Assembly: GCF_002099425.1 (NCBI RefSeq)
Contig: NW_018343990.1
Location: forward strand, 2,294,001 to 2,358,000
DNA: 64,000 nucleotides
DNA from: Phascolarctos cinereus
Lineage: Eukaryota > Chordata > Mammalia > Diprotodontia > Phascolarctidae
Direction: 5' to 3'
Part shown: positions 55,369 through 64,000 of the stretch, piece after piece
Position numbering within the stretch: position 1 is the first letter of the stretch
How the letters are laid out: each line of letters opens with the position of its first letter
Translations under genes and position numbers: made by a program
Notes under the pieces: model-generated
What the model was told of the DNA's origin: nothing
What the model saw: the letters and a program-made list of their open reading frames with translations, nothing else
Databases searched by the model: none

Positions 55369-55502
55369 AAATCAAGATTATAAAAGAGCCCTGAATTTTA
55401 GCAACTTGAGCTACATTTCCCTACCTTCCTCCAAGATGAATGCTCTTCCAGTGACAATAAGAGAAAACATGTAGATCCTGCTTCTATTTTCCCTTTTCCC
55501 AG

Positions 55503-55609
55503 GGACTGTTATCCAGGAGGTCCATGAGAACCTTGTTTCTCTAATTTGATCACCAACTGTTACCACTACTCCACTGGAGGGGTCTGACTTTGCCATCCTT
55601 CTTGTACAG
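55503..55609 (+). other. possible non-coding exon (splice-site pair)
   Basis: The 107-bp segment follows a long pyrimidine tract ending in AG ('ctattttcccttttcccag') and precedes CAG|GTAAGT, the ideal 5' splice site. All three plus-strand frames contain a stop, so it could only be a non-coding exon or chance. It overlaps a 61-codon minus-strand frame with no known domain and lies between repeats. Confidence 0.2.
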
Positions 55610-55631
55610 GTAAGTTGGATCAGGGTTCAAA

Positions 55632-55723
55632 CCAGGAATCTAAGAGGTCATCTAATCCAACCTCCTCTTTTTACAAATAAGGACCCTGATGTCTGGGAAG
55701 GTTAAGTGGTTTGCCAAAAGTGT
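55632..55723 (-). mobile_element. MIR3-type SINE 3' part
   Basis: 'aatctaagaggtcatctaa', 'tccaacctcctctttttac' and 'ggttaagtggtttgcca'. Confidence 0.8.
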
Positions 55724-55887
55724 TAGGATCAAAAATTACAAGAGACAAAAGGGACCCTAGAGATCACTAAGCCCAACCCTCCTGTTTTACAGATTAGGAA
55801 ACAGTCTCAGAGAGATGAGAGTGACTCCCAGGACTTCTGGCTCAAAGTCCAGTACTCTTTCCATATTACTCTACCACGTGGCTTCTC
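55724..55887 (-). mobile_element. MIR3-type SINE
   Basis: A second copy in the same direction: 'gggaccctagagatcacta', 'ccctcctgttttacagatt', 'aggaaacagtctcagagag' and 'gtccagtactctttccata'. Its middle is shortened. Confidence 0.82.
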
Positions 55888-57440
55888 ACAGTAGTGGTTT
55901 CATCTCCAGATACATTACATCTATCCAACTCAGACTCCTGAAGAATGGTAATCATATGTTTTCATCTGTACTTTACATTGTAGGGAAAGGAATAAAGCCT
56001 CTCATCTTCTTCACAGAGTTCTCTGAAGGCAAATCCAATATCAGATAGCTTAAACTGGAAATACCCTTCAGGTACTGGGAAAACAGCACACATCTAGAAA
56101 CCTAAAAGCTTCCATGGACCTTTCTCTTTAGGAAGGGTCGGATCCATCTCCCCAAATGCAATTAGTTCCACCAGAGAACAAGTCAAGAACCTTTGTGAGT
56201 TTAAGTTGAAGGGCATAAGAGGAGGTACACTAAAGTCCTTCCATAGTCACTATATATAACCCAGAGAACACTGAGTAGGTTTTACTGATCCACAATGCAT
56301 GGATGCCCCTAACACGGCAAATCCCAAACTCATTCAGCTGAGCTCCCCACAACTACTTCCAGAGGCTCATTGCTGAAAACCTGGTACTAGAATGAGTCAG
56401 GTTTCCCCATTCTGCACACAGCAGGGCCATGAGTCATTTCGTGAGTCCTAAAGGGCTTTCGGAAATGAAACACCACCTAAGACCCACCACCGCCAATTTA
56501 TTTCACTTCAATACTAATTACATTGTGTTCTTCAGGTAAGTTACAATGATTCAGTCCATTGGCTTTTTTAATGGCGCTAGGAGAGCTCAGGCTGGAGGAA
56601 AGGAACTCTAGTGAATGCTCATGTCATACTTCGATGCTCTTCTTTTTCAAGGTTGTTCTTGCCCCTTAAGCCTGCAGAGACAGTAATCAAAGTCATTCCT
56701 CTGATTCAATATAATCTCAGTCTAAACTCATAGTGATCATACCATCCCAATCTCTCCCATCTGTTACATCCTTTTATGAGACAAGTGATTCAGCCAGCCC
56801 TACTGCAGGCTCCAACATGAAAGTACAGCATTTCTGACAATTAAGTCAATTAAATTATCAAGCAGCAAGCTAGGAATCTGGACCACGATCAGATACTAAA
56901 CTTAAAGCTAATTTAGACTGCAATAATAGCTCATATTTACATCATAGACTAACACAAGATAAGAACATCAATTAATCTGTATATATTGTTTGTGGGGCCA
57001 ATTATGAGTTTGTCTTACAAAGAACTAAACAACAGATAATAGTAAACAACCCAACTGTTTAAATAAAGGCATTTTTTCCTTTTAATTCAAATGCAAACCA
57101 ATTTATACTCCATACCAAAAAAATTCTCTTTTCCTTTTTTCCAATATGGTTTTAAAGAATCTATTGCCTTGGAAAGACAATAAATCCGTGATATTTCCCT
57201 TGAGTGCATCTTCCCCCACTTCTACAGACTGAGAACCAATGAGATTTAATGGATTATCCCACTATCTTCTAATTCTTCTTCTAGAAGCCATTCAGCACAT
57301 TCCTAGTGCCTGTTATATTTGTTTTATAACTGAAACAATTGAAAGAATAATTACTCCCTGGTTTGTATCTCCTATGATCTCTCCTTCCAAGATACATGCA
57401 TCTTTCTAACTGTAACTGAACCTCACTTTGATGAGCTGAA
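55888..57440. other. repeat-free unique DNA
   Basis: About 1.5 kb with no recognised gene or repeat. The part at 56820-57060 is AT-rich with ATTA-type motifs and could hold conserved regulatory DNA. That is inference only. Confidence 0.45.
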
Positions 57441-57446
57441 AACAAG

Positions 57447-57530
57447 GAATAGTAGGTGTGCTAGACTTGGGGCCTGAAAAGCAGAATTCAAATCATGAAA
57501 TGTTAGAACTGGAAGATCATTAACTTACAG
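57447..57530. mobile_element. SINE scraps
   Basis: 'tagacttggggcctgaaaa' looks like a SINE 5' part on the plus strand. 'atgttagaactggaagatc' looks like a reversed MIR3 end. Both are very short. Confidence 0.4.
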
Positions 57531-57884
57531 CTTGAAATCTATGAATTTACACTGCTATGACTCAATCAAGTTACAGACAGGCTGCAATATGAAGGTAGAA
57601 GGAATTTCCACTACCAGAAAAACACTTTAATAGTATATGAATAACCTTTTCTTAAAAGAATTCCCTACATAGGATCCCTTCAAATAGAAGTCCCTCTATT
57701 GCATTGAAAACAATTGGTTTATAATATAATCTGATGTAAACATTATGGATCTCATGAATTGAATAAATGGAGATGTAGCTATATGGAATAGCAGAGCAAT
57801 GCCAACGTGAAAAGAGTTTCTCTCCCTTCTGAAGATATGTAAATAGAGTAAAGTAAGTCAACAAAATACAAGATATCGGGGCTA

Positions 57885-58455
57885 ACCATGCCTGGACCCT
57901 GCTCAAGAAGTTCTAGAGGATCCACAATGCCTCTGGGACAACAAAGACAAACATTTCTACTTAGCATTTAAAACCCCTCACAATCTCCCATCAGGCTACC
58001 TCTTCTGGCTTACTGCACGCTATTCCAATTCATGAACCCTACCTTCCAACCAGAGGGGCATACATGCTCTGCCTCTATGTGACCTTTCATTTCCAGTTTA
58101 TGAGCTTTCGCACTGGCAATCTCCCTCACAGGAAATGAGACTTCCTCATCTCCACCTCTTCACTTCACTAGATTCCTTTAAGACCTAGCTTAAGCCTGAC
58201 CTCAGGGACCCTTGGCTTAAGCTTGATCTCAGTGGCCCTTAGCTTAAATCTGAACCTCCCTCCCCACAGTTTATACTCTCCCTCACCATATTATCTGCCT
58301 TTTACTTATTTGTTGATTTGATGTTTTCCCCCAACAGGATGTAAATTCCTTGAAGTCAAGGCATGGCTTATTTTTGTCTATTTATCTCTAGCATCTAGCA
58401 CAGTGCCAGGCACATTGCAGGGACACTTAATCAATACTGATTGAATGGAATTGTA
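57885..58455 (+). mobile_element. L2 LINE, ORF2 end and 3' tail
   Basis: 'catttaaaacccctcacaa', 'tctcccatcaggctacctc', 'attcctttaagacctagct', then the tail 'gtaaattccttgaagtcaa', 'ctagcacagtgccaggcac' and 'actgattgaatgg'. Carries an internal 27-bp triplication. Confidence 0.9.
58187..58267. repeat. 27-bp tandem repeat, three copies, inside L2
   Basis: Units begin at 58187, 58214 and 58241 with A/GGCTTAA. The first two are about 85% alike and end in CCCTT; the third is more diverged. The expansion occurred within the L2 remnant. Confidence 0.9.
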
Positions 58456-58461
58456 CTTCTT

Positions 58462-58572
58462 GTCTTCTGAATTAGAATGGAAGTTTCCTGTGAGTAGAGA
58501 TTGTTTCATTCTTTATACCTGCATCCAGAGTCTGGCACAGAAAAGGAGTCCAATAAATGATTGATTAATGAT
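58462..58572 (+). mobile_element. L2 LINE 3' tip
   Basis: 'gaatggaagtttcctgtga', 'cagagtctggcacagaaaa' and 'gtccaataaatgattgatt'. A second L2 end just behind the first. Confidence 0.78.
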
Positions 58573-59655
58573 GGATTGACATTTATTCAGCTCCATACTA
58601 TACTGTACTTTTCTCAGTATTTTCTCCTTATCTGTTTCATTTTGAAACAGCTTTACAAAACTTAAAGTGCATGAATCCAATCACCGTTTACATGTATTAA
58701 TTACTAATGATTTTTTCTTCTTGTGAATCTTCCATTAAAAAAAAAAAAGCTGAGAAAGGAAAGCAAAGTGGTCTAATATTCACTAGTTGAATGTCTTTAT
58801 TATGTAGGCCCACAAGTTCAGATTCTAACAGCAGGACAACAGTCTCTGTCTTCTCCAAAACTTTCTGTGGGAGATTGTTAAGATGAGGCTTTAAAACATT
58901 AAATCCCTCTTAACCCATTGTAGGCATTTTACTTATGCAAAACTTGGTTAAATACAAAGGTTTCCCTACTGCAACATAAACTCATTCCTCAATTCAGCTC
59001 TGGAATTAGCTGAGATCTTTTAACAACTATGTAATCCACCTAAAAAACAAAAACAAAAACAAAACCCTCCCTTTTCCTCTAAAGCAACGCCCTCTCAAAA
59101 ACAGAGAGGGGAGTAATCTTGGATCAGCTTCCCCCAAACATTACACAGAGCTGGGGGAGGTGGGGAAGGAGGAAACTGTCAACATTGGGACACTTCATCT
59201 GTACAAGTCTAAAGACTAGAGGAGAAAGCAATTCCCATGTTTAAATAATAGAATTTATAATTCAATTATATGTACATTACATATTATTATCATTGTTAAA
59301 GATTTTTAAAAGTTCACTTATTTTAAAACTTGTGAACAACTGAGTGTTCTGCTGTGCCCTCAAGCAGCCTATGTACAAGTTAGTACACATTAAAACCATA
59401 GCCAAAAAAAAAAAAATCCATCGGAAATCTCCATCCTGATTATAGAAACTCTCCTCGACTTCACCTTTTCCTTTAATATTAAACTTGACGGAGAACAGAG
59501 GAGGAAAGACTTGTTTTATAGCCAAGTTTTAGCCTTCTTGGATATTTTGCCCTGCAAATAATAACAGATTATAATCCAGTATTAACTCTTGGAATAAAAT
59601 AAGGTTCTGAGGACTGACATCCCCCAACTCCTTGACAAATTTCTCCAGCCAACAC
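58573..59655. other. unique non-coding DNA
   Basis: About 1.1 kb without a recognised repeat or gene. A- and CAAAA-rich patch near 59040-59065. Confidence 0.5.
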
Positions 59656-59657
59656 AC

Positions 59658-59885
59658 ACAGATTGAGAGCTGCAAGAGATTCTAGAGGTTATCTAAACTA
59701 ATTTCTCATTCCACCTCCCACCTCCCCATCCCTCATCTCATTTTACAGCTGTAGAAACAGAAGCCCAAAAAGTTTAAGTGCCTTGCTCAATATCACACAG
59801 ATAGTAAGTTAGTAAAGCTGGTATTCAAACTCAGGTCTTTGAATCCAAACCAAAGCCATTTAGCATTCCACTGTCCCATGCTGAC
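59658..59885 (-). mobile_element. MIR3-type SINE, full length
   Basis: 'gagattctagaggttatct', 'ctcattttacagctgtaga', 'gtgccttgctcaatatcac' and 'catttagcattccactgtc'. An extra CCTCCC-rich patch sits in it. Confidence 0.85.
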
Positions 59886-59917
59886 TTCAAGTCCAAATAA
59901 GCAACATCCAGTAACAA

Positions 59918-60182
59918 GATAGCTAAATGTCTCACTGGATAAAATGCTGGGCCTGGAGTCAGGAAGACCTGAGTTCAAATGTAACCTCAGACACTTGCTA
60001 GCTGTGTGACCTTGGGCAAGGCACTTAACCTCTGTTTGCTTCTGTTTCCTCATCTGTCAAACGGGAATGATCATAGTATCTACCTTCAAGGGTTATTGTA
60101 AAGATCAAATGAGGTAATATTTGTACTGTGCCTGGCACATAGCTGGTGCTTAGTAAATGCCTATTTCCTTCTTTCCTTCCCC
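59918..60182 (+). mobile_element. MIR-type SINE with marsupial head, full length
   Basis: 'tgctgggcctggagtcagg', 'agacctgagttcaaatgta', 'gtgaccttgggcaaggcac', 'tgtttcctcatctgtcaaa', 'gggttattgtaaagatcaa' and 'gtgcctggcacatagctgg'. Well preserved. Confidence 0.94.
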
Positions 60183-60261
60183 TCATCCCATAAAAAAGGA
60201 GCTCTAATCATCATTTCCTGCTAATAATGCCATCTCATTTATTTAATGGTTCAAAGCTTAT

Positions 60262-60482
60262 AAAGAGCTGTCTCAAAGTTTTTGGACTCAGAGCCCCATT
60301 ATGCTATTAAGAATTACTAAGAACTTCTCTCTAAGACCTTTTGTTAATGTGGGTTATATCTACCAAATTTTACTGCATTAGAAATTAAAATGTCTGATGA
60401 GGAAGAAGAAAACAATCTTGACCTTGCAGATCCCTTGAAAACGTCTTGGAAACTCCACACTTTGAGAACCACAGCTCTATGA
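60262..60482 (+). mobile_element. hAT-Charlie-like DNA transposon fragment
   Basis: 'tctcaaagtttttggactc' near the left end, 'atgtgggttatatctacca' inside, and 'ctttgagaaccacagctct' at the right, which is the inverse of the CAGTGGTTCTCAAA-type end. Internally deleted. Confidence 0.75.
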
Positions 60483-60687
60483 CTATCTTGTCAGGTTACA
60501 AGATTACAGTGCATAAGATCACAGATCACAGATAGGATTATCCTCATTCTACAGATAAGGAAATAAAAATGTCACTCTCAAAACTGAAGAAATAAAATAG
60601 ATACAGTGATAGACTGTTAAGAACTTTCCTCAAGTCCACCTAACATAAAAGTCTTGGCAATTCTGAAAACTCCTTGGACTGAAAGTT

Positions 60688-60890
60688 GTACCATCATAGA
60701 CTTGTAGCACAATGGAACCTCAGAGAACATCTAGTCCAAATGTCTCATTTTAACAGAGAGAAAGTAAACTGAGGCTGAAATAGGTTAAGTGACTTCTACA
60801 AGGTTATAGAAACAGTAAGTGCCAGAGCTGAAATTTCTGAACCTAAGTCTTCTGATGGCAAATCCAGTGTCCTTGCCATTGTACTGTGCA
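60688..60890 (-). mobile_element. MIR3-type SINE, full length
   Basis: 'catcatagacttgtagcac', 'agagaacatctagtccaaa', 'gttaagtgacttctacaag' and 'tccttgccattgtactgtg'. Confidence 0.9.
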
Positions 60891-60892
60891 TC

Positions 60893-61042
60893 AGGTTTCT
60901 AATTCCCATGTCTGTCACTAACTGGTAATCTACTCCCATTTGAAGTATGAGTCTCTCTCTAGGCCTCAGTCCCACTATGTAAAAACAAAGGGACTGGTTG
61001 GACTCGTGGATTTCTAAAGCCCTTTATGTCCCTAACATTCAA
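60893..61042 (+). mobile_element. MIR3-type SINE fragment
   Basis: 'tgtctgtcactaactggta', 'ctctctctaggcctcagtc', 'gggactggttggactcgtg'. Runs opposite to the preceding copy, so the two meet head-on. Confidence 0.75.
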
Positions 61043-61560
61043 TTATATCCCTGAGAAACATAGAACATTCATAACTGCAAATAACTAGCTTAGTCTATGT
61101 AGATTTAAAGAAGAAAAACAAACAAAAATATATTTTTGAATACATAAATATATTCAACAAAACATTTCGGTAGCTATTTTTGGGATGCTAGCTCTTAAGG
61201 GAATTTCAGAGGGAGAGGGAGAGAGAGAAGAGAGAGAGAGACAGACAGACAGAGAAGTGAAACCAAAAGCAGCAACATCAGATCTACTTGTCCAGTGGAA
61301 GAGACCTGGTTTTAACAGATTTCTATAGTTCAAAATGAGAGAAACTTGAGACATAGTAGCCCAAAAGAGCTAATACTATCCTGGAAATGGTGTCCAAACT
61401 GAAAGCACTAATATTTCTCACTCTGCCCTATTCAGATCACATCCAGAATGCCAACTGGAGAACAAGTAATAGAAAAGGAAAGGGATGGGGAGGAGCCTGA
61501 AGACCAAGCTACAGGACAATCTATCGGAAGAGGAGGACAATTTGTCTACTGAATATTGAA
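61043..61560. other. unique DNA with GA-rich patch
   Basis: No gene recognised. GA and GACA units at about 61207-61255. Confidence 0.5.
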
Positions 61561-61564
61561 TAAT

Positions 61565-61792
61565 GGCTAATAATAGCTAACATTTATATCATGTTTTAAG
61601 CTCTGTAAAGTACTAGACAATTATCTCATTTGATCCTCACAACAACTATAGAAGGTAGGTGCTATTATTATCTCCATTTTACAGATGAGAAAACTGAGGC
61701 AGGCAAAGGTTAAATGACCAACGCTTAGTTATCACAATTTGAACTCAGGTCTTCCCAATTCCAGGTCCCAGCACTGCACAAGCTAGCATGCT
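61565..61792 (-). mobile_element. MIR-type SINE, nearly full length
   Basis: 'aatagctaacatttatatc', 'ctctgtaaagtactagaca', 'gatcctcacaacaactata', 'cagatgagaaaactgaggc' and 'gaactcaggtcttcccaat'. Confidence 0.93.
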
Positions 61793-62082
61793 CTGAAGGA
61801 ACTAGGGAAGTGTAACCTGGAGAAATTAAAAAGACTTACATGGGATACATGGCTGTCTTTGAAAGGATAATGCCTAGAATTAGCTTTGCTCTGCTTGTTC
61901 TCAGCTGGCTGAACCAGGAACAGTGGGTGGAAGTAGTAGAGGCAAGCTTCCTACCAATCAAAGCACCCCAAAGTACCAGGGGTTGCATTAGGAGAGGATG
62001 GATTCTCTGCTTCCCTTCGGGAAGGCTTTTCAGGCAAAAGCTGAACACTTCTTGGGGATGGTGTGAGAGGGACTTTGTTCAG
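61793..62082. other. unique non-coding DNA
   Basis: No repeat family recognised. Frames of 70-84 codons overlap on opposite strands and have no domain. Confidence 0.5.
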
Positions 62083-62142
62083 GTATGGATTTAACTAGAT
62101 GGACTCTGAAATCTCTCCCAACACAGAAATTTTGTGATTACA
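62083..62142 (+). mobile_element. MIR3-type SINE 3' end
   Basis: 'aactagatggactctgaaa' and 'cagaaattttgtgattaca'. Confidence 0.65.
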
Positions 62143-62560
62143 AGATGCTGGGGAAAAAACTTACTTGAGTAAGCCCTTATGGATGGAAGGACAGATCAAA
62201 TAATTTAGTTGGTTGCTAAATCTCTGAAACTTAATTATGCAAACTAAATCAAACTACATCAAACATCGCTATGCTTTTGCTATGTGGTTCCCAAATAAAA
62301 TAAGAGTAAATAATGCCTTGGAGATCTATGGAGACCTATGAGGGAGCAAGTATTCTTAGAACATACACATTAGACTAGATAAGCATTACCCAAAATAACT
62401 CAGCCATAAACCTTTGTAATTTGAAATATATTAATGGAAATCTAGGAATAGGAATAGAGATATGGATGGGGATAGAAATGGGGACCTGACCTGTGATTTC
62501 AGTGATATGTGGCAATACTAGATGGGGGGATTCTCTCTCTGCCAATGCAGGTAAACACCT
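62143..62560. other. unique non-coding DNA
   Basis: No recognisable feature. A short GGAATA/GGGATAGA patch lies near 62442-62480. Confidence 0.5.
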
Positions 62561-62562
62561 CT

Positions 62563-62692
62563 ATAATTTATAGACTCAGAGAGTTAAGGGACTTAACCAA
62601 GGTCACACAGCCAGTATGTTTCAGAAATTAGACTTGAAAGTGGGTCTTCCAGACTTTGAGGCTATTTCTCAATACATTAAACTATGCCATTT
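62563..62692 (-). mobile_element. MIR3-type SINE fragment
   Basis: 'gggacttaaccaaggtcac', 'acagccagtatgtttcaga' and 'attaaactatgccatttct'. Confidence 0.78.
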
Positions 62693-62920
62693 CTATGTAT
62701 GGAAATATGTTGATGAATAAATGCTATTTGGGTGATTCTGGAGTTCTGGAATCCTCTTTAGGTTATTGCAATTATCAAATATTTCCTGGTAGGAAAAAAG
62801 TGGAAGGATGAATGGTCTCCTTAAGTGAGTTTTATCATTAATCCATACATTGTGGTCTCTGAGGGGAAATACAGCCCCTTTCCCAGAGACCTCTTCCATC
62901 TAAGAATAAAATCACATTTT

Positions 62921-63040
62921 TTTCAGAGATGAAAAGGACTTTAGAGATCATCTAATTCAATGCATTTATTTTGTAGGCAAAGAAAAGAAAAATTAAATGA
63001 CCTGTTCAAGGTTATACTGAGTGGCTAGATCAGCTTCGTC
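62921..63040 (-). mobile_element. MIR3-type SINE fragment
   Basis: 'agatgaaaaggactttaga', 'gatcatctaattcaatgca' and 'gacctgttcaaggttatac'. Confidence 0.8.
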
Positions 63041-63174
63041 CAAAGAGAAACATTTATAGCCATTTACAAGGAACAGTTTTGAGTGGTGCAGGTGAGTAGG
63101 TCACAATCTCCAGGAGCCTCAATTTCTTTTTCCCTGCTGAGTGAATAATGCATCAAGAAGCCTCAGGGAACCTT

Positions 63175-63262
63175 TTTGAGCTTCCTCAAGATGGGGGTTC
63201 AAATCCCATTTCTAACCCATCCTGACTGTGTGGTTCTGGGTAAGTTACTGCTCAATGTTTTC
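63175..63262 (+). mobile_element. MIR-type SINE fragment
   Basis: 'gggggttcaaatcccattt', 'tgtgtggttctgggtaagt'. Short core piece. Confidence 0.65.
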
Positions 63263-63429
63263 CAACAATGAAAGCTGTTCTGCAGAGCAGCTGCTGATCT
63301 AAATTGCTAGAGGGAATCTCATGATCTGGACTTTTAAACACTGATGAAGTCATAATGGCATAAGCACTAATGTGTGCATAATAAATAAAAATCTAAAACA
63401 TCAGATGGGGGTGGAGAAGAAGCCAGTCA

Positions 63430-63870
63430 CTTTCTGAAAAGTTTTGAATTATATTTTGGAATTTTTAAAGATTGATCTTTTTAGTAAATTACTCACATCC
63501 TTTGACTCAGAGGTTCCAGTACTAGGACCATGTCCCAAGAGGGGTTTTGACAGCAAGAAAAAACCTACATATACAAAAATGTGCATAGCAGCATGCCTAG
63601 GGAAGCCAAAAAGCTAGAAACAAAGTGTGAACCCAATAACTGAGAAATGGATAAACAAATTATGGCATGCAACTGAAATGGATTATTATGCTGTCAGGAT
63701 TGATGAATATTAAGAATGCAGAAAAGTACACTTCGTATGGCAAGATGCAGAATGAGGAAAGCAGCAACAACAAAAGAATCTACTCAATCACTATAAATAA
63801 TGATATAAATAAAAAACCAGTAGGGACAGACAATAAAACTCTGGTCAAATGCAGGGCTCAGTGCTAGTTC
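63430..63870 (+). mobile_element. L1 LINE 3' UTR fragment, old
   Basis: Same order as the L1 at 26677 but more diverged: 'ctcacatcctttgactcag', 'aggttccagtactaggacc', 'catatacaaaaatgtgcat', 'tggataaacaaattatggc' and 'tggattattatgctgtcag'. The final tail is not distinct. The 66-codon frame inside is an artefact. Confidence 0.75.
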
Positions 63871-63904
63871 TGTACTATCAAAGTTCAATGACACATCCCT
63901 CCTT

Positions 63905-63985
63905 TTTGTTAAGGATTAATCAAATAATCAATGCATGAATGAATAAATGGATAAAGATGGAGAGATACGTAAATAAATAAATATT
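63905..63985. repeat. AAAT/GAAT-type simple repeat
   Basis: Irregular 'gaatgaataaatgg' and 'aaataaataaata' units near the window end. Confidence 0.8.
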
Positions 63986-64000
63986 TTTGGGGTGTGCACT

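Noticed and set aside
56521-56545. Second GTAAGT splice-donor match (56536)
   Set aside because: No good upstream acceptor at exon distance. Single donor matches are expected by chance.

Overview
The window reads as nuclear DNA of a marsupial mammal. The main evidence is the repeats. There are many tRNA-derived SINEs with the marsupial head GGGGCAGCTAGGTGGC, marsupial-type L1 3' ends, dense MIR and MIR3-type SINEs and L2 LINE tails, and RTE-type LINE remnants. I cannot name the species. The DNA is AT-rich, with no CpG island and no bacterial or viral gene organisation.

I find no protein-coding gene, no complete RNA gene and no LTR or retroviral element. Every open reading frame of 60-165 codons falls in a microsatellite, in a decayed repeat, or in unique DNA with nothing recognisable. 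The window is best read as intron or intergenic DNA. What can be annotated is a layered record of insertions: L2 and MIR (oldest), MIR3, hAT-type DNA transposons and RTE fragments, then marsupial tRNA SINEs and 5'-truncated L1 copies (youngest).

Layout. 0-10 kb: L2 tails (two side by side at 4915-6812), MIR copies, a TA microsatellite and an hAT-type element. 10-20 kb: MIR, L2 and SINE copies, one long L2 piece (15420-16236) and a compound CA/TA microsatellite. 20-28 kb: an RTE fragment on the minus strand, a GGAAA array, an L2 reverse-transcriptase fragment, and a truncated L1 (26677-27822) whose 3' UTR has grown a GGAA array of about 250 bp. 28-36 kb: MIR copies, an RTE fragment, a nearly perfect 69-bp inverted repeat (30601/33444), an L2 split by a SINE, and a tRNA-Ile-like fossil. 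36-44 kb: MIR3 and L2 copies, two hAT-type elements (one inside a SINE, one carrying a nested L1), and a clear L2 fragment. 44-50 kb: the longest repeat-poor stretch. 50-64 kb: MIR, MIR3 and L2 copies, an L2 with a 27-bp triple tandem repeat, an hAT-Charlie-like fragment and an old L1 3' end.

Family names come from remembered consensus features, not from a database search. Boundaries are usually good to about 10-30 bp, except where target-site duplications fix them. No new functional system is evident. The items most worth checking are the 69-bp inverted repeat, the GGAA array in L1, the nested insertions with exact target duplications, the SINE tails that resemble the BovB/RTE 3' end, a possible non-coding exon at 55503-55609, and the repeat-poor stretches.
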